Source: CAUZIB01 sp963578805 (GTDB taxonomy: Bacteria > Acidobacteriota > Vicinamibacteria > Vicinamibacterales > UBA8438). Taken from it: a DNA stretch of 64,000 bases. Location: contig CAUZDY010000015.1 in NCBI GenBank assembly GCA_963578805.1, positions 1 to 64,000 of the forward strand, given 5' to 3'. Position 1 is the first letter of the stretch. Each line of letters starts with the position of its first letter. Below, piece after piece: positions 26,293-34,443 of the stretch. The notes beneath the pieces were generated by a model. The model made no database searches. It had not been told where the DNA came from and was given only the letters and a program-made list of their open reading frames with translations. A program made the translations under genes and the position numbers.

Positions 26293-27345
26293 TTAGTCGA
26301 GTAGGCCGTCTGTCTTCATCAACTCAGCGTTGAGAATTGCGGCACCCGCGGCCCCTCGAACCGTGTTGTGCCCGAGCACAACCAACTTGTAGTCCAGTAA
26401 GTTGCAGGGCCTTAGGCGGCCCACGGTTACCGCCATTCCCCCTTCCCGATTAACATCGAGTCGAGGTTGCGGTCGGTCGCGAGCGGTCATATAGACGATC
26501 GGCTGGGACGGCGCGGTCGGCATTTGCTCGATTTGCGGACGCCCAACAAACTCGCGAAACGCCGTCAAGATCTCATCGGGTTTCGGCGCTGTGTCAAATC
26601 CAACCGACAGCATCTCCGTATGTCCCTCAATTACCGGAACTCGGGTCGTATGGGCGCTGACCACGACGGGATGGAGTTCCACGTGTCCATCGTTGAGCCG
26701 CCCCAGGATTTTCTTGGTCTCGGTCTCGAGTTTTTCTTCTTCACCCTCTATATAAGGGATTACGTTGCCGACGATATCCATGGACGCGACACCTGGATAA
26801 CCGGCACCTGAAACAGCCTGGAGTGTGGTCACGTTGACCGTCTTTAGACCGAACTGGCACAGGGGGGCCAAGGCCATCGTTAACATGATGGTAGAGCAGT
26901 TGGGATTTGTCACGATTCGTCCCGGCCATTCTCGCTCCGACGCCTGGGTAGTAAGTAATGCCAGGTGATCTGCGTTGATCTCCGGCACGAGAAGCGGGAC
27001 GTCAGGTTCCATCCGGTGGTTACGTGCGTTACTCACGACAATGTGACCCGCTTCGGCAAACACCCCCTCGGCTTCGCCGGCCACGGTCGAATCGAGCCCA
27101 GAAAAAACCAGTCGCGGAGCCCGACCCGGTGCAACTAAATCGACGACCATATCCGACACCTCATCCGGACAGGGTTCCGGCAACCGCCACGCCGTGGCCT
27201 CGCCATAGCGCCGCCCCTCCGAGCGATGGCTCGCCGCCACCCACGTCAATCTAAACCATGGATGTGTGGCTAGCTGGGCGACGAACTCCTGCCCCACCGC
27301 TCCCGTGGCTCCGAGCACTCCGACCTCAATCCGCTTCCGCGCCAT
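26293..27345 (-). CDS. asd: Aspartate-semialdehyde dehydrogenase
   Basis: A 350-residue Asd of the archaeal/fungal-like group. The NADP site is GVLGATGAVGQEF (residues 8-20), the catalytic Cys lies in IVTNPNCSTIMLTMAL near 152, and 'AVSGAGYPG' and the active-site His region (HPVVVSAHTTRVPVIEGHTE) follow. It reduces aspartyl phosphate to the semialdehyde, the branch point to lysine, threonine and methionine. The ATG at 27345 is preferred over an ORF opening at 27444, which has no family match; it overlaps lysC by 20 bases. It is the last gene of the hom operon. Confidence 0.94.
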   Translation of the reverse strand: MARKRIEVGVLGATGAVGQEFVAQLATHPWFRLTWVAASHRSEGRRYGEATAWRLPEPCPDEVSDMVVDLVAPGRAPRLVFSGLDSTVAGEAEGVFAEAGHIVVSNARNHRMEPDVPLLVPEINADHLALLTTQASEREWPGRIVTNPNCSTIMLTMALAPLCQFGLKTVNVTTLQAVSGAGYPGVASMDIVGNVIPYIEGEEEKLETETKKILGRLNDGHVELHPVVVSAHTTRVPVIEGHTEMLSVGFDTAPKPDEILTAFREFVGRPQIEQMPTAPSQPIVYMTARDRPQPRLDVNREGGMAVTVGRLRPCNLLDYKLVVLGHNTVRGAAGAAILNAELMKTDGLLD

Positions 27346-28630
27346 GTCCAATTCTACGATTACCTTTTGCCTTGGCAGTCTTCTCAGATGGAGGAAAAAA
27401 CTCGTTGTGCACCGCTCGTACTGCATGGTCGAGATGCTCGGCACCGATCACGCAGGCGATCTTCATCTCGGAGGAACTAATACAGTCGATGTTGATACCC
27501 TCCCGCGCCAGTACGGAGAACATCCTGGCTGCGAGACCAGGAGTCGATACCAGCCGAGACCCCACGATCGAAATCTTAGCGACATCGTGTTCCACAACCG
27601 CGTCTCCGCAGATTTTCTCGCGCTTCCACCGCTCCGTCAGCCGCGCCGTGGGTTCGCTGTCTGCGTTGTCCAGCACAAATGTAATCCGCCCACGGCCGTC
27701 AGAGCTTGCGCTCTGGATAATCAACCGCACGCTGAGGTTCTCGGCCGCAAGGTCCCCGAATACCCTTGCCGCAAGACCCGGAGAATCGGGGACGTCGAGC
27801 AAGGTCACCTTCGCGATTTCCTTCTCGCTGCTAACGCCTACGACCGCGGCCTGCTCCATTACCATTTCCTCGCCTTTCCGGATCCATGTCCCATCCGTCG
27901 CCTTGAAGCTCGACCGCACGTGGATAGGCACTTGGTATGCCATGCACACTTCTGCTGCACGCGGGTGCAACACCTTAGCGCCACTCGACGCCATTTCAAT
28001 TGCCTCTTCGTAGCTGATCTCAGGCCACATGTGTGCAGAAGGCACGATGCTCGGGTCGGCCGAGAAAACACCGTCAACGTCGGTGTAGATTTCACACACT
28101 TGGGCACCGAGCGCGACGGCCAGGGCCGCCCCGGTGATGTCGCTCCCTCCCCGCCCGAGCGTCGTGATTTCGTGATCATGGCTGATACCCTGAAAGCCTG
28201 TCACAATAACCACTCGGCCGGCCTTCAATTCCTGCATGATTCTTCGAGTGTCGATCGATTCAATTCTCGCGATATTGAAGGCGCTATCGGTTCGAATCCC
28301 GCACTGCGAGGCTGTTAGTGACACGGCTGGAATTCCCAGATCCTGCAGGGCAAGGCCGAGCAACGACACCGAGATCTGCTCTCCAGTGGCTAAGAGAAGA
28401 TCCATCTCTCGCCCTGCTGGATCATGCGTTACAGCGTGGGCGAGTGCGACCAGCTGGTCAGTGGTCTTTCCCATCGCGGAAAGGACGACGACCACACGAG
28501 GAGAATCCTTCAGACATCGCCCCACGCGCTCAGCGATCGCACAAATCCGGTCGGTAGTACCGACCGACGTCCCACCGTATTTTTGAACAACAATCGGGAC
28601 TGACGCCGAATCTGATTGGCCTACGATCAT
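27326..28630 (-). CDS. lysC: Aspartate kinase
   Basis: A 434-residue aspartokinase. The kinase domain starts with VVQKYGGTSVGTTDRI (residues about 14-29), 'TGFQGI..DHEITTLGRGGSDITGAALA' near 145-175 and 'DVDGVFSADP' near 185. Two C-terminal ACT domains follow from about 265 (VTLLDVPDSPGLAARVF; ISIVGSRLVSTPGLAARMF), the site of lysine or threonine feedback. It phosphorylates aspartate. It overlaps the LOR/SDH gene by 4 bases (ATGA) and asd by 20. Confidence 0.96.
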   Translation of the reverse strand: MIVGQSDSASVPIVVQKYGGTSVGTTDRICAIAERVGRCLKDSPRVVVVLSAMGKTTDQLVALAHAVTHDPAGREMDLLLATGEQISVSLLGLALQDLGIPAVSLTASQCGIRTDSAFNIARIESIDTRRIMQELKAGRVVIVTGFQGISHDHEITTLGRGGSDITGAALAVALGAQVCEIYTDVDGVFSADPSIVPSAHMWPEISYEEAIEMASSGAKVLHPRAAEVCMAYQVPIHVRSSFKATDGTWIRKGEEMVMEQAAVVGVSSEKEIAKVTLLDVPDSPGLAARVFGDLAAENLSVRLIIQSASSDGRGRITFVLDNADSEPTARLTERWKREKICGDAVVEHDVAKISIVGSRLVSTPGLAARMFSVLAREGINIDCISSSEMKIACVIGAEHLDHAVRAVHNEFFPPSEKTAKAKGNRRIGHGAEAD

Positions 28631-29901
28631 AACCTGGTGGCCGCCACCTGAGTCGCTGCTTTATCATCCGCCGTTGCAAGTTGAGTCGACAGCTGGTGAA
28701 GAAAGAGGCCAACGTCGGTTACAATTCCGACTGTCTGCGAGGATCCGCGATCACCGAGCTTGGTAACTACGGCCGGATTAATGTCGACACACACGACTCG
28801 GACATGCGATGGAAGCATGTTACCAACGCCGATACTATGCAGCATCGTCGAAAGCATTACGACCATGCTGACATCCTGAAGTGCTTCGGCATACCGATCC
28901 TGCGCATTAACCAGATCCATTACCGTGTCGGGAAGGGGTCCGTCGTCTCGAATACTACCGGCCAGAACATAATCCACGTTTCGTACGATCACGTCATGCA
29001 TGATGCCGGAGCGGAGTACGCCTTGCGCTACCGCCTCGCGCAGCCCACCAGCTCTTCGAATGACGTTAATTGCCCGCATGTGATTCCGGTGACCTTCCTT
29101 CACCGCGACACCTGCGTCGAGATCAACTCCGAGCGACGTTCCATACAAAGCACGCTCTACGTCATGAACAGCCAGCGCGTTGCCTGACAACAACAAATCC
29201 ACGTAGCCTCGATCTACGAGATCGCAGAAGTAATCGACGCCACCGCTATGCACCACCACCGGACCGGCCACAAACGCTATCCGGCCGCCTTCGGACTTAA
29301 CGTGCTGCATCATCGTCACTACCTTGGCAACGCTTACCTCGACCCGCCGCTCGGTCGAGACATCACTGGTCATGAAGGCAAAGCCGAACCGGTCGCGCTC
29401 TCTGAATTCAGGCGATACACGAATGCCATCCACACCGCACACCACTTGCTCACCTTTCCGGACGTCGCGTAGCTTTCGGCAGGATGCACGGCCGCCGTCG
29501 ACGACGATCACGCCGTCCATTCGCGGAGCCGAGACCGCCACCCACTGTCCACAATGCCGAACATGGGTGTGGTGGTTCGTTGTCGAGTAAAAATCGGAGG
29601 CCACGACACCATCTACCTCGGCCGGTCTCAGCTCAGCGTCATGCTCCGGGGCCGGATGAGCGCCGAGGGGCATGAGGTCCTCGAGCAGCTGATGAAGTCC
29701 GGCCTGGTCGGACACCGTGACTTTCATCTTCAGGTGAGAGAATGCCTCATTTGTCCGCCCCAACTCAAATTGAAGAACGTCAAACTCTCCACCCCGCTCG
29801 ATCACTTTGTCAAAAATGGCATTGAGTAGTTGAGAATCGACAAGATGGCCGGTGGCTTCAATGATCTCTGTGTATTCCGTCGCGCGAGTCATCTCACTCA
29901 T
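28627..29901 (-). CDS. LOR/SDH family protein (TIGR00300 type)
   Basis: A 424-residue protein of the LOR/SDH family related to archaeal ornithine cyclodeaminase and to the C-terminal half of cyanobacterial ArgZ/AgrE. Recognised by 'EIIEATGHLVDSQLLNAIFD' at the start, 'SDFYSTTNHHTHVR' near 140, 'GVIVVDGGRASCRKLRDVRKGEQVV' near 160-185 and 'FVAGPVVVHSGG' near 240. Family members deaminate or cyclise ornithine using NAD; the substrate here is unproven. Start at 29901 overlaps thrC (ATGAGTGA), and its stop overlaps lysC (ATGA), so it is embedded in the threonine operon. The role may differ from ornithine metabolism. Confidence 0.7.
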   Translation of the reverse strand: MSEMTRATEYTEIIEATGHLVDSQLLNAIFDKVIERGGEFDVLQFELGRTNEAFSHLKMKVTVSDQAGLHQLLEDLMPLGAHPAPEHDAELRPAEVDGVVASDFYSTTNHHTHVRHCGQWVAVSAPRMDGVIVVDGGRASCRKLRDVRKGEQVVCGVDGIRVSPEFRERDRFGFAFMTSDVSTERRVEVSVAKVVTMMQHVKSEGGRIAFVAGPVVVHSGGVDYFCDLVDRGYVDLLLSGNALAVHDVERALYGTSLGVDLDAGVAVKEGHRNHMRAINVIRRAGGLREAVAQGVLRSGIMHDVIVRNVDYVLAGSIRDDGPLPDTVMDLVNAQDRYAEALQDVSMVVMLSTMLHSIGVGNMLPSHVRVVCVDINPAVVTKLGDRGSSQTVGIVTDVGLFLHQLSTQLATADDKAATQVAATRL

Positions 29902-31147
29902 CCGCCTGATGCTGCTCGTGGCAACGAGCAAAGAACTCTTTAAACTCCTTAAGCGATCGTCCCAGCTCCGTCGGTTTACGAAGTGAGTCGGCCATGACAG
30001 TCGACGTCTTGTAACCGTTCCCCGTAATGCAGACAACCACCGACTCATTCTTCTGAATCACTCCGCGTTCAACGAGGGAGATTGTGGCCGCAAGCGTCGC
30101 ACCTCCAGCCGGCTCGGTGAAAATTCCTTCAGTACAAGCGAGTAAATGAATCGCATCAATCATCTGAGCGTCCGTCGCGGTTGCGCCTGATCCTCCGGTC
30201 TCACGCACGGTCTTCACCACCTGGAAGCCATCCGCCGGGTTGCCGATGGCGATCGACGATGCGATCGTATTGGGTTTCACGGGATCCGGATGCGCAAGAC
30301 CCTCGTCGAGTGCATGGATCACCGGCGCGCATCCCTCAGCCTGCGCCGCATGGATTTTTGGCAGATCACCGCTAACCAAACCCGCTTCCCGAAACTCTCG
30401 AAATCCTCTACCGATACGTGGAAGCAAGGTGCCACCAGCTACCGGTGATACCACGTGCTGCGGAAACCGCCACCCATACTGCTCGACAATTTCGAATCCA
30501 AGCGTCTTCGCTCCCTCCGCATAGTAACTGCGCAAATTGATATTAGCGAAACCCCAGCCATATCGGTCTCCAACCTGCGTACAGAGTCGATTGATGTCGT
30601 CATAGGTGCCGTCGACTGCCACCACGTGTGGCCCTGGTACGGCTGACCCAAGAATCTTTGCCGGTTCCAGGGTTCGTGGAATAAACACGTAACACTGGAG
30701 GCCCAGGCGCGCCGCATGTGCCGCCACACTATTACCTAGATTGCCCGTCGACGCGCAGCCGAAAATCTTTATGCCCAACTCGACAGCGCGGGTCGCAGCG
30801 ACCGACACTACCCGGTCTTTGTAGGACAGCGTCGGATGGTTAATGGAGTCATCTTTAAGGTAAAGCTCCGACAACCCAAGCTCTCGAGCCAGACGATCGG
30901 CTCGAACAAGCGGCGTGAATCCAGAAAAGAAACCAGTCCTCGGCTCCCCCTCAATAGGAAGAAACTCGCGATACCGCCACAGGTTCGGCGGTCGCCTTTC
31001 GATCAACTCTCGGCTCACACTTGCCCGAATTTTCGCGACATCATAGGTCGCCTCCAGCGGGCCCAAACACTGATCACAAACGTAAAGAGCCTCGGCGGGA
31101 AAAGTGGTTCCGCACATCGAACACTGTAAACCGGTGAAATAACTCAT
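29894..31147 (-). CDS. thrC: Threonine synthase
   Basis: A 417-residue PLP enzyme converting O-phosphohomoserine to threonine. The N-terminus has a small zinc-ribbon-like CSMCG...CDQC pattern (residues 9-30), then the PLP lysine in LSYKDRVVSVAA near 106, 'CASTGNLGNSVAAHAARLG' near 130, and a glycine-rich phosphate loop (VVSPVAGGTLLPRIG) near 235. ATG overlaps the hom stop by 4 bases. Confidence 0.95.
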   Translation of the reverse strand: MSYFTGLQCSMCGTTFPAEALYVCDQCLGPLEATYDVAKIRASVSRELIERRPPNLWRYREFLPIEGEPRTGFFSGFTPLVRADRLARELGLSELYLKDDSINHPTLSYKDRVVSVAATRAVELGIKIFGCASTGNLGNSVAAHAARLGLQCYVFIPRTLEPAKILGSAVPGPHVVAVDGTYDDINRLCTQVGDRYGWGFANINLRSYYAEGAKTLGFEIVEQYGWRFPQHVVSPVAGGTLLPRIGRGFREFREAGLVSGDLPKIHAAQAEGCAPVIHALDEGLAHPDPVKPNTIASSIAIGNPADGFQVVKTVRETGGSGATATDAQMIDAIHLLACTEGIFTEPAGGATLAATISLVERGVIQKNESVVVCITGNGYKTSTVMADSLRKPTELGRSLKEFKEFFARCHEQHQADE

Positions 31148-32436
31148 TGACGGCGTTCTCCCAACACCAGAACGGGCATCCAGAGAGGTGGACGCACGTT
31201 AAAATCGAGCGCTGAAGATTCCTGCAAGATTCGCTCGACCGTGGACGACTCACACGCTTCGAGAGTCACGACGAACGGAAGTTCCGTTTTTGACCACCCT
31301 GGCTCCTGTAGCACCGCATCGATGTTGACTCCGTGAGCGGAAAAGACATCGGCAAGAGCCGCAATGATTCCCGGACGGTCAGTGACCACAAACCGGAGGT
31401 AATGTGGCGCCACGAAGTCGCGTATAACAGCGGCTCTCCTAATACCGCGGTAGCTCTGTATGTCACCCGCGCCACGCGCAATCGCCTCAAGATCTGACAC
31501 CACGGCCACGCCCGTCGGGTCACCGCCCGCACCGGATCCTGAAAATACAGATTCTCCGCCAAATGTACCCTCTACGACCACAACGTTTCGACCTCCCACA
31601 ACACGCGCCAGTGCAGACGACCGCGGAACCAAAGTCGGGTGCACCGAGGCACGCACTCCGTCACCCACGCTACTATCCGCATCCGCGCGCGCCACCTGCC
31701 GGATCGTGTATCCGAGTCGCTCGGCATACAGAAAGTCAACCGATTCGATCGTTCTTATCGTTTGCAGTGGAATATCACCCACATTAATCTGTCGGCCTAA
31801 TGCCACCGCCGATAGGATTGCAATTTTCGCCTGTGCGTCGAGGCCGTCGACATCGGCCGTTGGATCAGCTTCGGCATATCCCAACACCTTTGCTTCGCGA
31901 AGTGCTTCGCTAAACGTCACCTTGTCAGCTTCCATCCGTGTCAGAATGTAGTTGCACGTACCATTTAGAATCCCAAGGACGCGAGTTAGGGAGTCGCCGG
32001 CCAGGCCTTCTCGTACGCCGTGAATAATCGGAATTCCTCCGGCCACCGCCGCCTCAAAATAAAGATGCACCTTTTGTTCAACCGAAACGCTTATCAACTC
32101 GGGCCCATGGTGCGCAATGGCCTGTTTATTTGCGGTGACCACTGATTTACCTGCCCGTAAAGAGCGCCGAATCCAGTCTGTAGCGGGATCGATGCCCCCG
32201 ATCAACTCCACCACAACATCAGTATCGGAGGACAGGACAGCGTCGATGTCGTCGGTCCAGACGACATCGGAGGGCACCCAGTCTGCCTCCGTCCGTTTGC
32301 TATCGATCCGCCTATTGCAGATATGGGTGAGACGTAGCGAAGAACGGTCGCTCGCGCATACGATTTTGGCAACCGACCGCCCGACCGTCCCGAACCCCAC
32401 TATTGCAACTCCAAGCGAGCTGTGCTGCTCCGTCAC
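31144..32436 (-). CDS. hom: Homoserine dehydrogenase
   Basis: A 430-residue enzyme. NAD(P) fold VAIVGFGTVGRSVAKIV (about 9-25), 'VVTANKQAIAHHG' near 97, the substrate segment 'GILNGTCNYILTRM' near 162 and 'EADPTADVDGLDAQAKIAILS' near 190-213, and a C-terminal ACT domain (about 345-415, TDRPGIIAALADVFSAHGVNID) for threonine feedback. It makes homoserine for threonine and methionine. GTG start with GAGGAGG 10 bases upstream. It is the first structural gene of the operon, preceded by a leader peptide and terminator. Confidence 0.96.
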   Translation of the reverse strand: MTEQHSSLGVAIVGFGTVGRSVAKIVCASDRSSLRLTHICNRRIDSKRTEADWVPSDVVWTDDIDAVLSSDTDVVVELIGGIDPATDWIRRSLRAGKSVVTANKQAIAHHGPELISVSVEQKVHLYFEAAVAGGIPIIHGVREGLAGDSLTRVLGILNGTCNYILTRMEADKVTFSEALREAKVLGYAEADPTADVDGLDAQAKIAILSAVALGRQINVGDIPLQTIRTIESVDFLYAERLGYTIRQVARADADSSVGDGVRASVHPTLVPRSSALARVVGGRNVVVVEGTFGGESVFSGSGAGGDPTGVAVVSDLEAIARGAGDIQSYRGIRRAAVIRDFVAPHYLRFVVTDRPGIIAALADVFSAHGVNIDAVLQEPGWSKTELPFVVTLEACESSTVERILQESSALDFNVRPPLWMPVLVLGERRQ

Positions 32437-32473
32437 GGACCTTCAACCTCCTCAGTTGTTTTCGACGCTAATG

Positions 32474-32505
32474 AAAAAAGCCATCACCCGGATTCGGATG
32501 ATGGC
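32474..32505 (-). terminator. Attenuator terminator upstream of hom
   Basis: On the minus strand GCCATCAtCCG pairs across a 4-base loop with CGGgTGATGGC, followed by six T residues: stem of 10 pairs with one mismatch (stem arms at 32505-32495 and 32490-32480, T-run at 32479-32474). It sits 37 bases before the hom GTG, so if formed it would stop transcription before the operon. Its 5' arm can alternatively pair with the upstream antiterminator segment. Confidence 0.85.
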
Positions 32506-32543
32506 CTTGCTAACCCCTATGGCACAATCGGCTACATCATCCG
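32495..32543 (-). promoter_or_regulatory. Antiterminator pairing for the hom operon
   Basis: CGGATGATG (32543-32535, spanning the leader stop codon) is perfectly complementary over 9 bases to CATCATCCG (32503-32495), the 5' arm of the terminator. Pairing of these two excludes the terminator. A ribosome finishing the leader peptide would cover the first segment and favour termination; a stall at the upstream threonine codons would leave it free. Confidence 0.75.
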
Positions 32544-32650
32544 CCACATGTCTCCGGCCCGGTTGAATTGGTCGGATCGGTCATTTCCCAAGTGGGGGTC
32601 ACGAACATGACACGTATGAGTGCGATATACCAATTAGACATGGTGGTCAT
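32537..32650 (-). CDS. Threonine-rich leader peptide of the hom operon
   Basis: A 37-codon ORF (opening MTTMSN, ending TGPETCGG) with eight threonine codons (positions 2, 3, 18, 20, 24, 27, 30, 34), four methionines and two isoleucines, all products of or linked to the pathway controlled. It begins about 15 bases after the predicted transcription start and ends at the antiterminator segment, exactly as in amino-acid attenuators such as thrL. No strong ribosome-binding site is visible. It has no meaning as a folded protein; the leader role is inferred from layout. Confidence 0.75.
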   Translation of the reverse strand: MTTMSNWYIALIRVMFVTPTWEMTDPTNSTGPETCGG

Positions 32651-32679
32651 TTGACCGAAAGCCAGTTTTAACTTATACA
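32651..32679 (+). promoter_or_regulatory. Promoter of the symporter/hydrolase operon
   Basis: TTGACC (32651-32656), a 17-base spacer and TATACA (32674-32679). The start would be near 32686. The -10 shares four bases with the opposing hom promoter -10, so polymerase cannot sit on both at once. Confidence 0.6.
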
Positions 32680-32701
32680 GCGGGCCCCGCGATGAAGTCA
32701 A
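32672..32701 (-). promoter_or_regulatory. Promoter of the hom-thrC-lysC-asd operon
   Basis: On the minus strand TTGACT (32701-32696), an 18-base spacer and TATAAG (32677-32672), each five of six to consensus. The start would be near 32665, about 15 bases before the leader ATG. Its -10 overlaps the -10 of the opposite promoter. Confidence 0.65.
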
Positions 32702-32752
32702 ACGTCCGGCCTGACCCGACAACAGTATCTCGTTGAACAATACCGCCGCATT

Positions 32753-32902
32753 ATGTCGAAGTCGCCGAAATGGAACGGCCTTCAGCCCGATGACACGTAC
32801 GCTGCAGTCTTGTCTCTACTCAAAAAGGCCTATCAATCGGCTCGAGCCATTGCAGGCGAGGATGTCGAACCAACATTCAAAGGACTACCGCGCAGTCGTT
32901 GA
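32753..32902 (+). CDS. Possible small protein ahead of the symporter
   Basis: A 49-codon ORF (MSKSPKWNGLQPDDTYAAVL start) lying within the leader of the symporter transcript and ending 5 bases before the symporter ATG at 32908. The frame stays open upstream back to 32696 and reads like protein (QQYLVEQYRRIM), so a non-ATG start is possible. It is polar, with an amphipathic helix, and matches no family I know. No clear ribosome-binding site is seen. It may be a real small protein or only an upstream coupling ORF. Confidence 0.35.
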   Translation: MSKSPKWNGLQPDDTYAAVLSLLKKAYQSARAIAGEDVEPTFKGLPRSR

Positions 32903-32907
32903 CAGAA

Positions 32908-34443
32908 ATGCATCCACTCGATTTAGTCGTACTCTGCGTGTATTTGGTAGCGATGGTCGCCTTCGGTGCCTGTTTCTCCAGTCAGCAGCGGAATGTTCGA
33001 GACTATTTTCTATCCGGTAAACAGGTTCCATGGTGGGCGCTTCTGGGATCAATTGTTGCAACCGAAACTAGTACAGTCACCCTAATCAGCGTCCCGGGCT
33101 ATGCCTTCGGGGGTAATCTTACATTTCTTCAGTTAGCGCTCGGTTATATCCTCGGCCGGATCGTGGTTGCCAGCGTACTCATTCCTCGCCTTTTCCGTGG
33201 CAATCTCATGACTGCGTATCAGCCACTCGCAGCTCGGTTCGGTCCTGAGCTGGGACGACTCAGCGCGTCGATCTTTTTGTTGACTCGCTCAGTGTCAGAT
33301 GGATTTCGTCTTTTCGCAACTGGACTTGTGCTGGCGGCGTTTCTCTCCACTCTTCCGGCGAATGGAATCGTCTCTCACGGTGCTTTCCTTGGAATCAATG
33401 GCGCCACCGGTTTGCTGGCTCTTTCGATCGGTCTGGTCGGCGCGACCACGCTTGCGTACACTCTGCTCGGTGGTATGGCGGCCGTGATTTGGTCCGATGT
33501 TATTCAACTAATTGTTTACATGTTAGGTGCGTTAATCGCTGGTTTCATTTTACTCATGGAAATTCCAGGCGGATGGAGTGAGTTAATAGCTCTAAGTCAG
33601 CCTGCTGGCAAGCTCACCATCTTCGACTTTGCCTTCGACCCAACCCAGAGCTACACGTTCTGGTCTGGACTGGTTGGTGGGATGTTTCTGACGGCCGGAA
33701 CACACGGTACCGATCAGATGTTCGTCCAGCGATACCTCTGCGCTCGCACCTCACACGACGCACGCCGAGCACTGGTTTGGAGCGGTGTGGTGATCTTCTT
33801 TCAGTTTGCTCTATTTCTTGCGATTGGACTAATGCTTTGGGTGTATTACACGACCTACGCCCCGGACGACCTCGCAACTATCACAGTGGACGGTGTCGTT
33901 CAGACCGACCGTATCTTTCCGTTGTTTATGATGGCTCATCTACCGGTCGGCATTCGCGGACTAGTTGTCGCCTCAATCGTTGCGGCCGCGATGTCAACAC
34001 TATCCTCTTCTCTTAATTCCTCTGCCGCCTCAACCGTGGGTGACTTTTATATACCAATAACCAGTGCAACCCGATCCGACCGGCACTATCTCTGTGCTGC
34101 TCGCTGGGCCACGGTCGTATGGGCTGTTGTTCAGATAGCGGTGGCGATTATCGCTGTAGCATTTTCGAAACGTGTTGTTGACGAAGTATTGGGAATTCAG
34201 TCTTTCACCGGAGGTCTTCTCCTTGGCGTGTTTTTGCTGGCTCTCTCTTCAGTTCCCCGAAGTGCCGCACCTGTAATCGGCATGATGGTTGGTACTGCAG
34301 TGCTGGTCGCGCTCAAACTTCTGACCGCGGTATCGTGGCAGTGGTATGTGCTTGTTGGAGCGCTCACGACTTTCGGGATTGGTTGGGTGCTCGGCCAAGT
34401 CGTACCCAATATTCCATCAAAGACGGATCCAACGACGCAATGA
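32908..34443 (+). CDS. Sodium:solute symporter (SSS family)
   Basis: A 511-residue SSS transporter with about 13 membrane helices. The signature core is near residues 45-60 (GSIVATETSTVTLISVPGYAF), with 'GGMFLTAGTHGTDQMFVQRYL' near 255 and a MSTLSSSLNSSAASTVGDFY Na+-site region near 365. The ATG at 32908 is chosen because the track-opening TTG at 32899 overlaps the previous stop. It begins an operon of symporter, serine hydrolase and second symporter; the hydrolase clade points to a murein-derived or amide substrate, which is inference. Confidence 0.88.
   Translation: MHPLDLVVLCVYLVAMVAFGACFSSQQRNVRDYFLSGKQVPWWALLGSIVATETSTVTLISVPGYAFGGNLTFLQLALGYILGRIVVASVLIPRLFRGNLMTAYQPLAARFGPELGRLSASIFLLTRSVSDGFRLFATGLVLAAFLSTLPANGIVSHGAFLGINGATGLLALSIGLVGATTLAYTLLGGMAAVIWSDVIQLIVYMLGALIAGFILLMEIPGGWSELIALSQPAGKLTIFDFAFDPTQSYTFWSGLVGGMFLTAGTHGTDQMFVQRYLCARTSHDARRALVWSGVVIFFQFALFLAIGLMLWVYYTTYAPDDLATITVDGVVQTDRIFPLFMMAHLPVGIRGLVVASIVAAAMSTLSSSLNSSAASTVGDFYIPITSATRSDRHYLCAARWATVVWAVVQIAVAIIAVAFSKRVVDEVLGIQSFTGGLLLGVFLLALSSVPRSAAPVIGMMVGTAVLVALKLLTAVSWQWYVLVGALTTFGIGWVLGQVVPNIPSKTDPTTQ

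Noticed and set aside
26293..27444. Longer asd reading frame starting at 27444
   Set aside because: The added 33 residues overlap lysC and have no resemblance to the family N-terminus.
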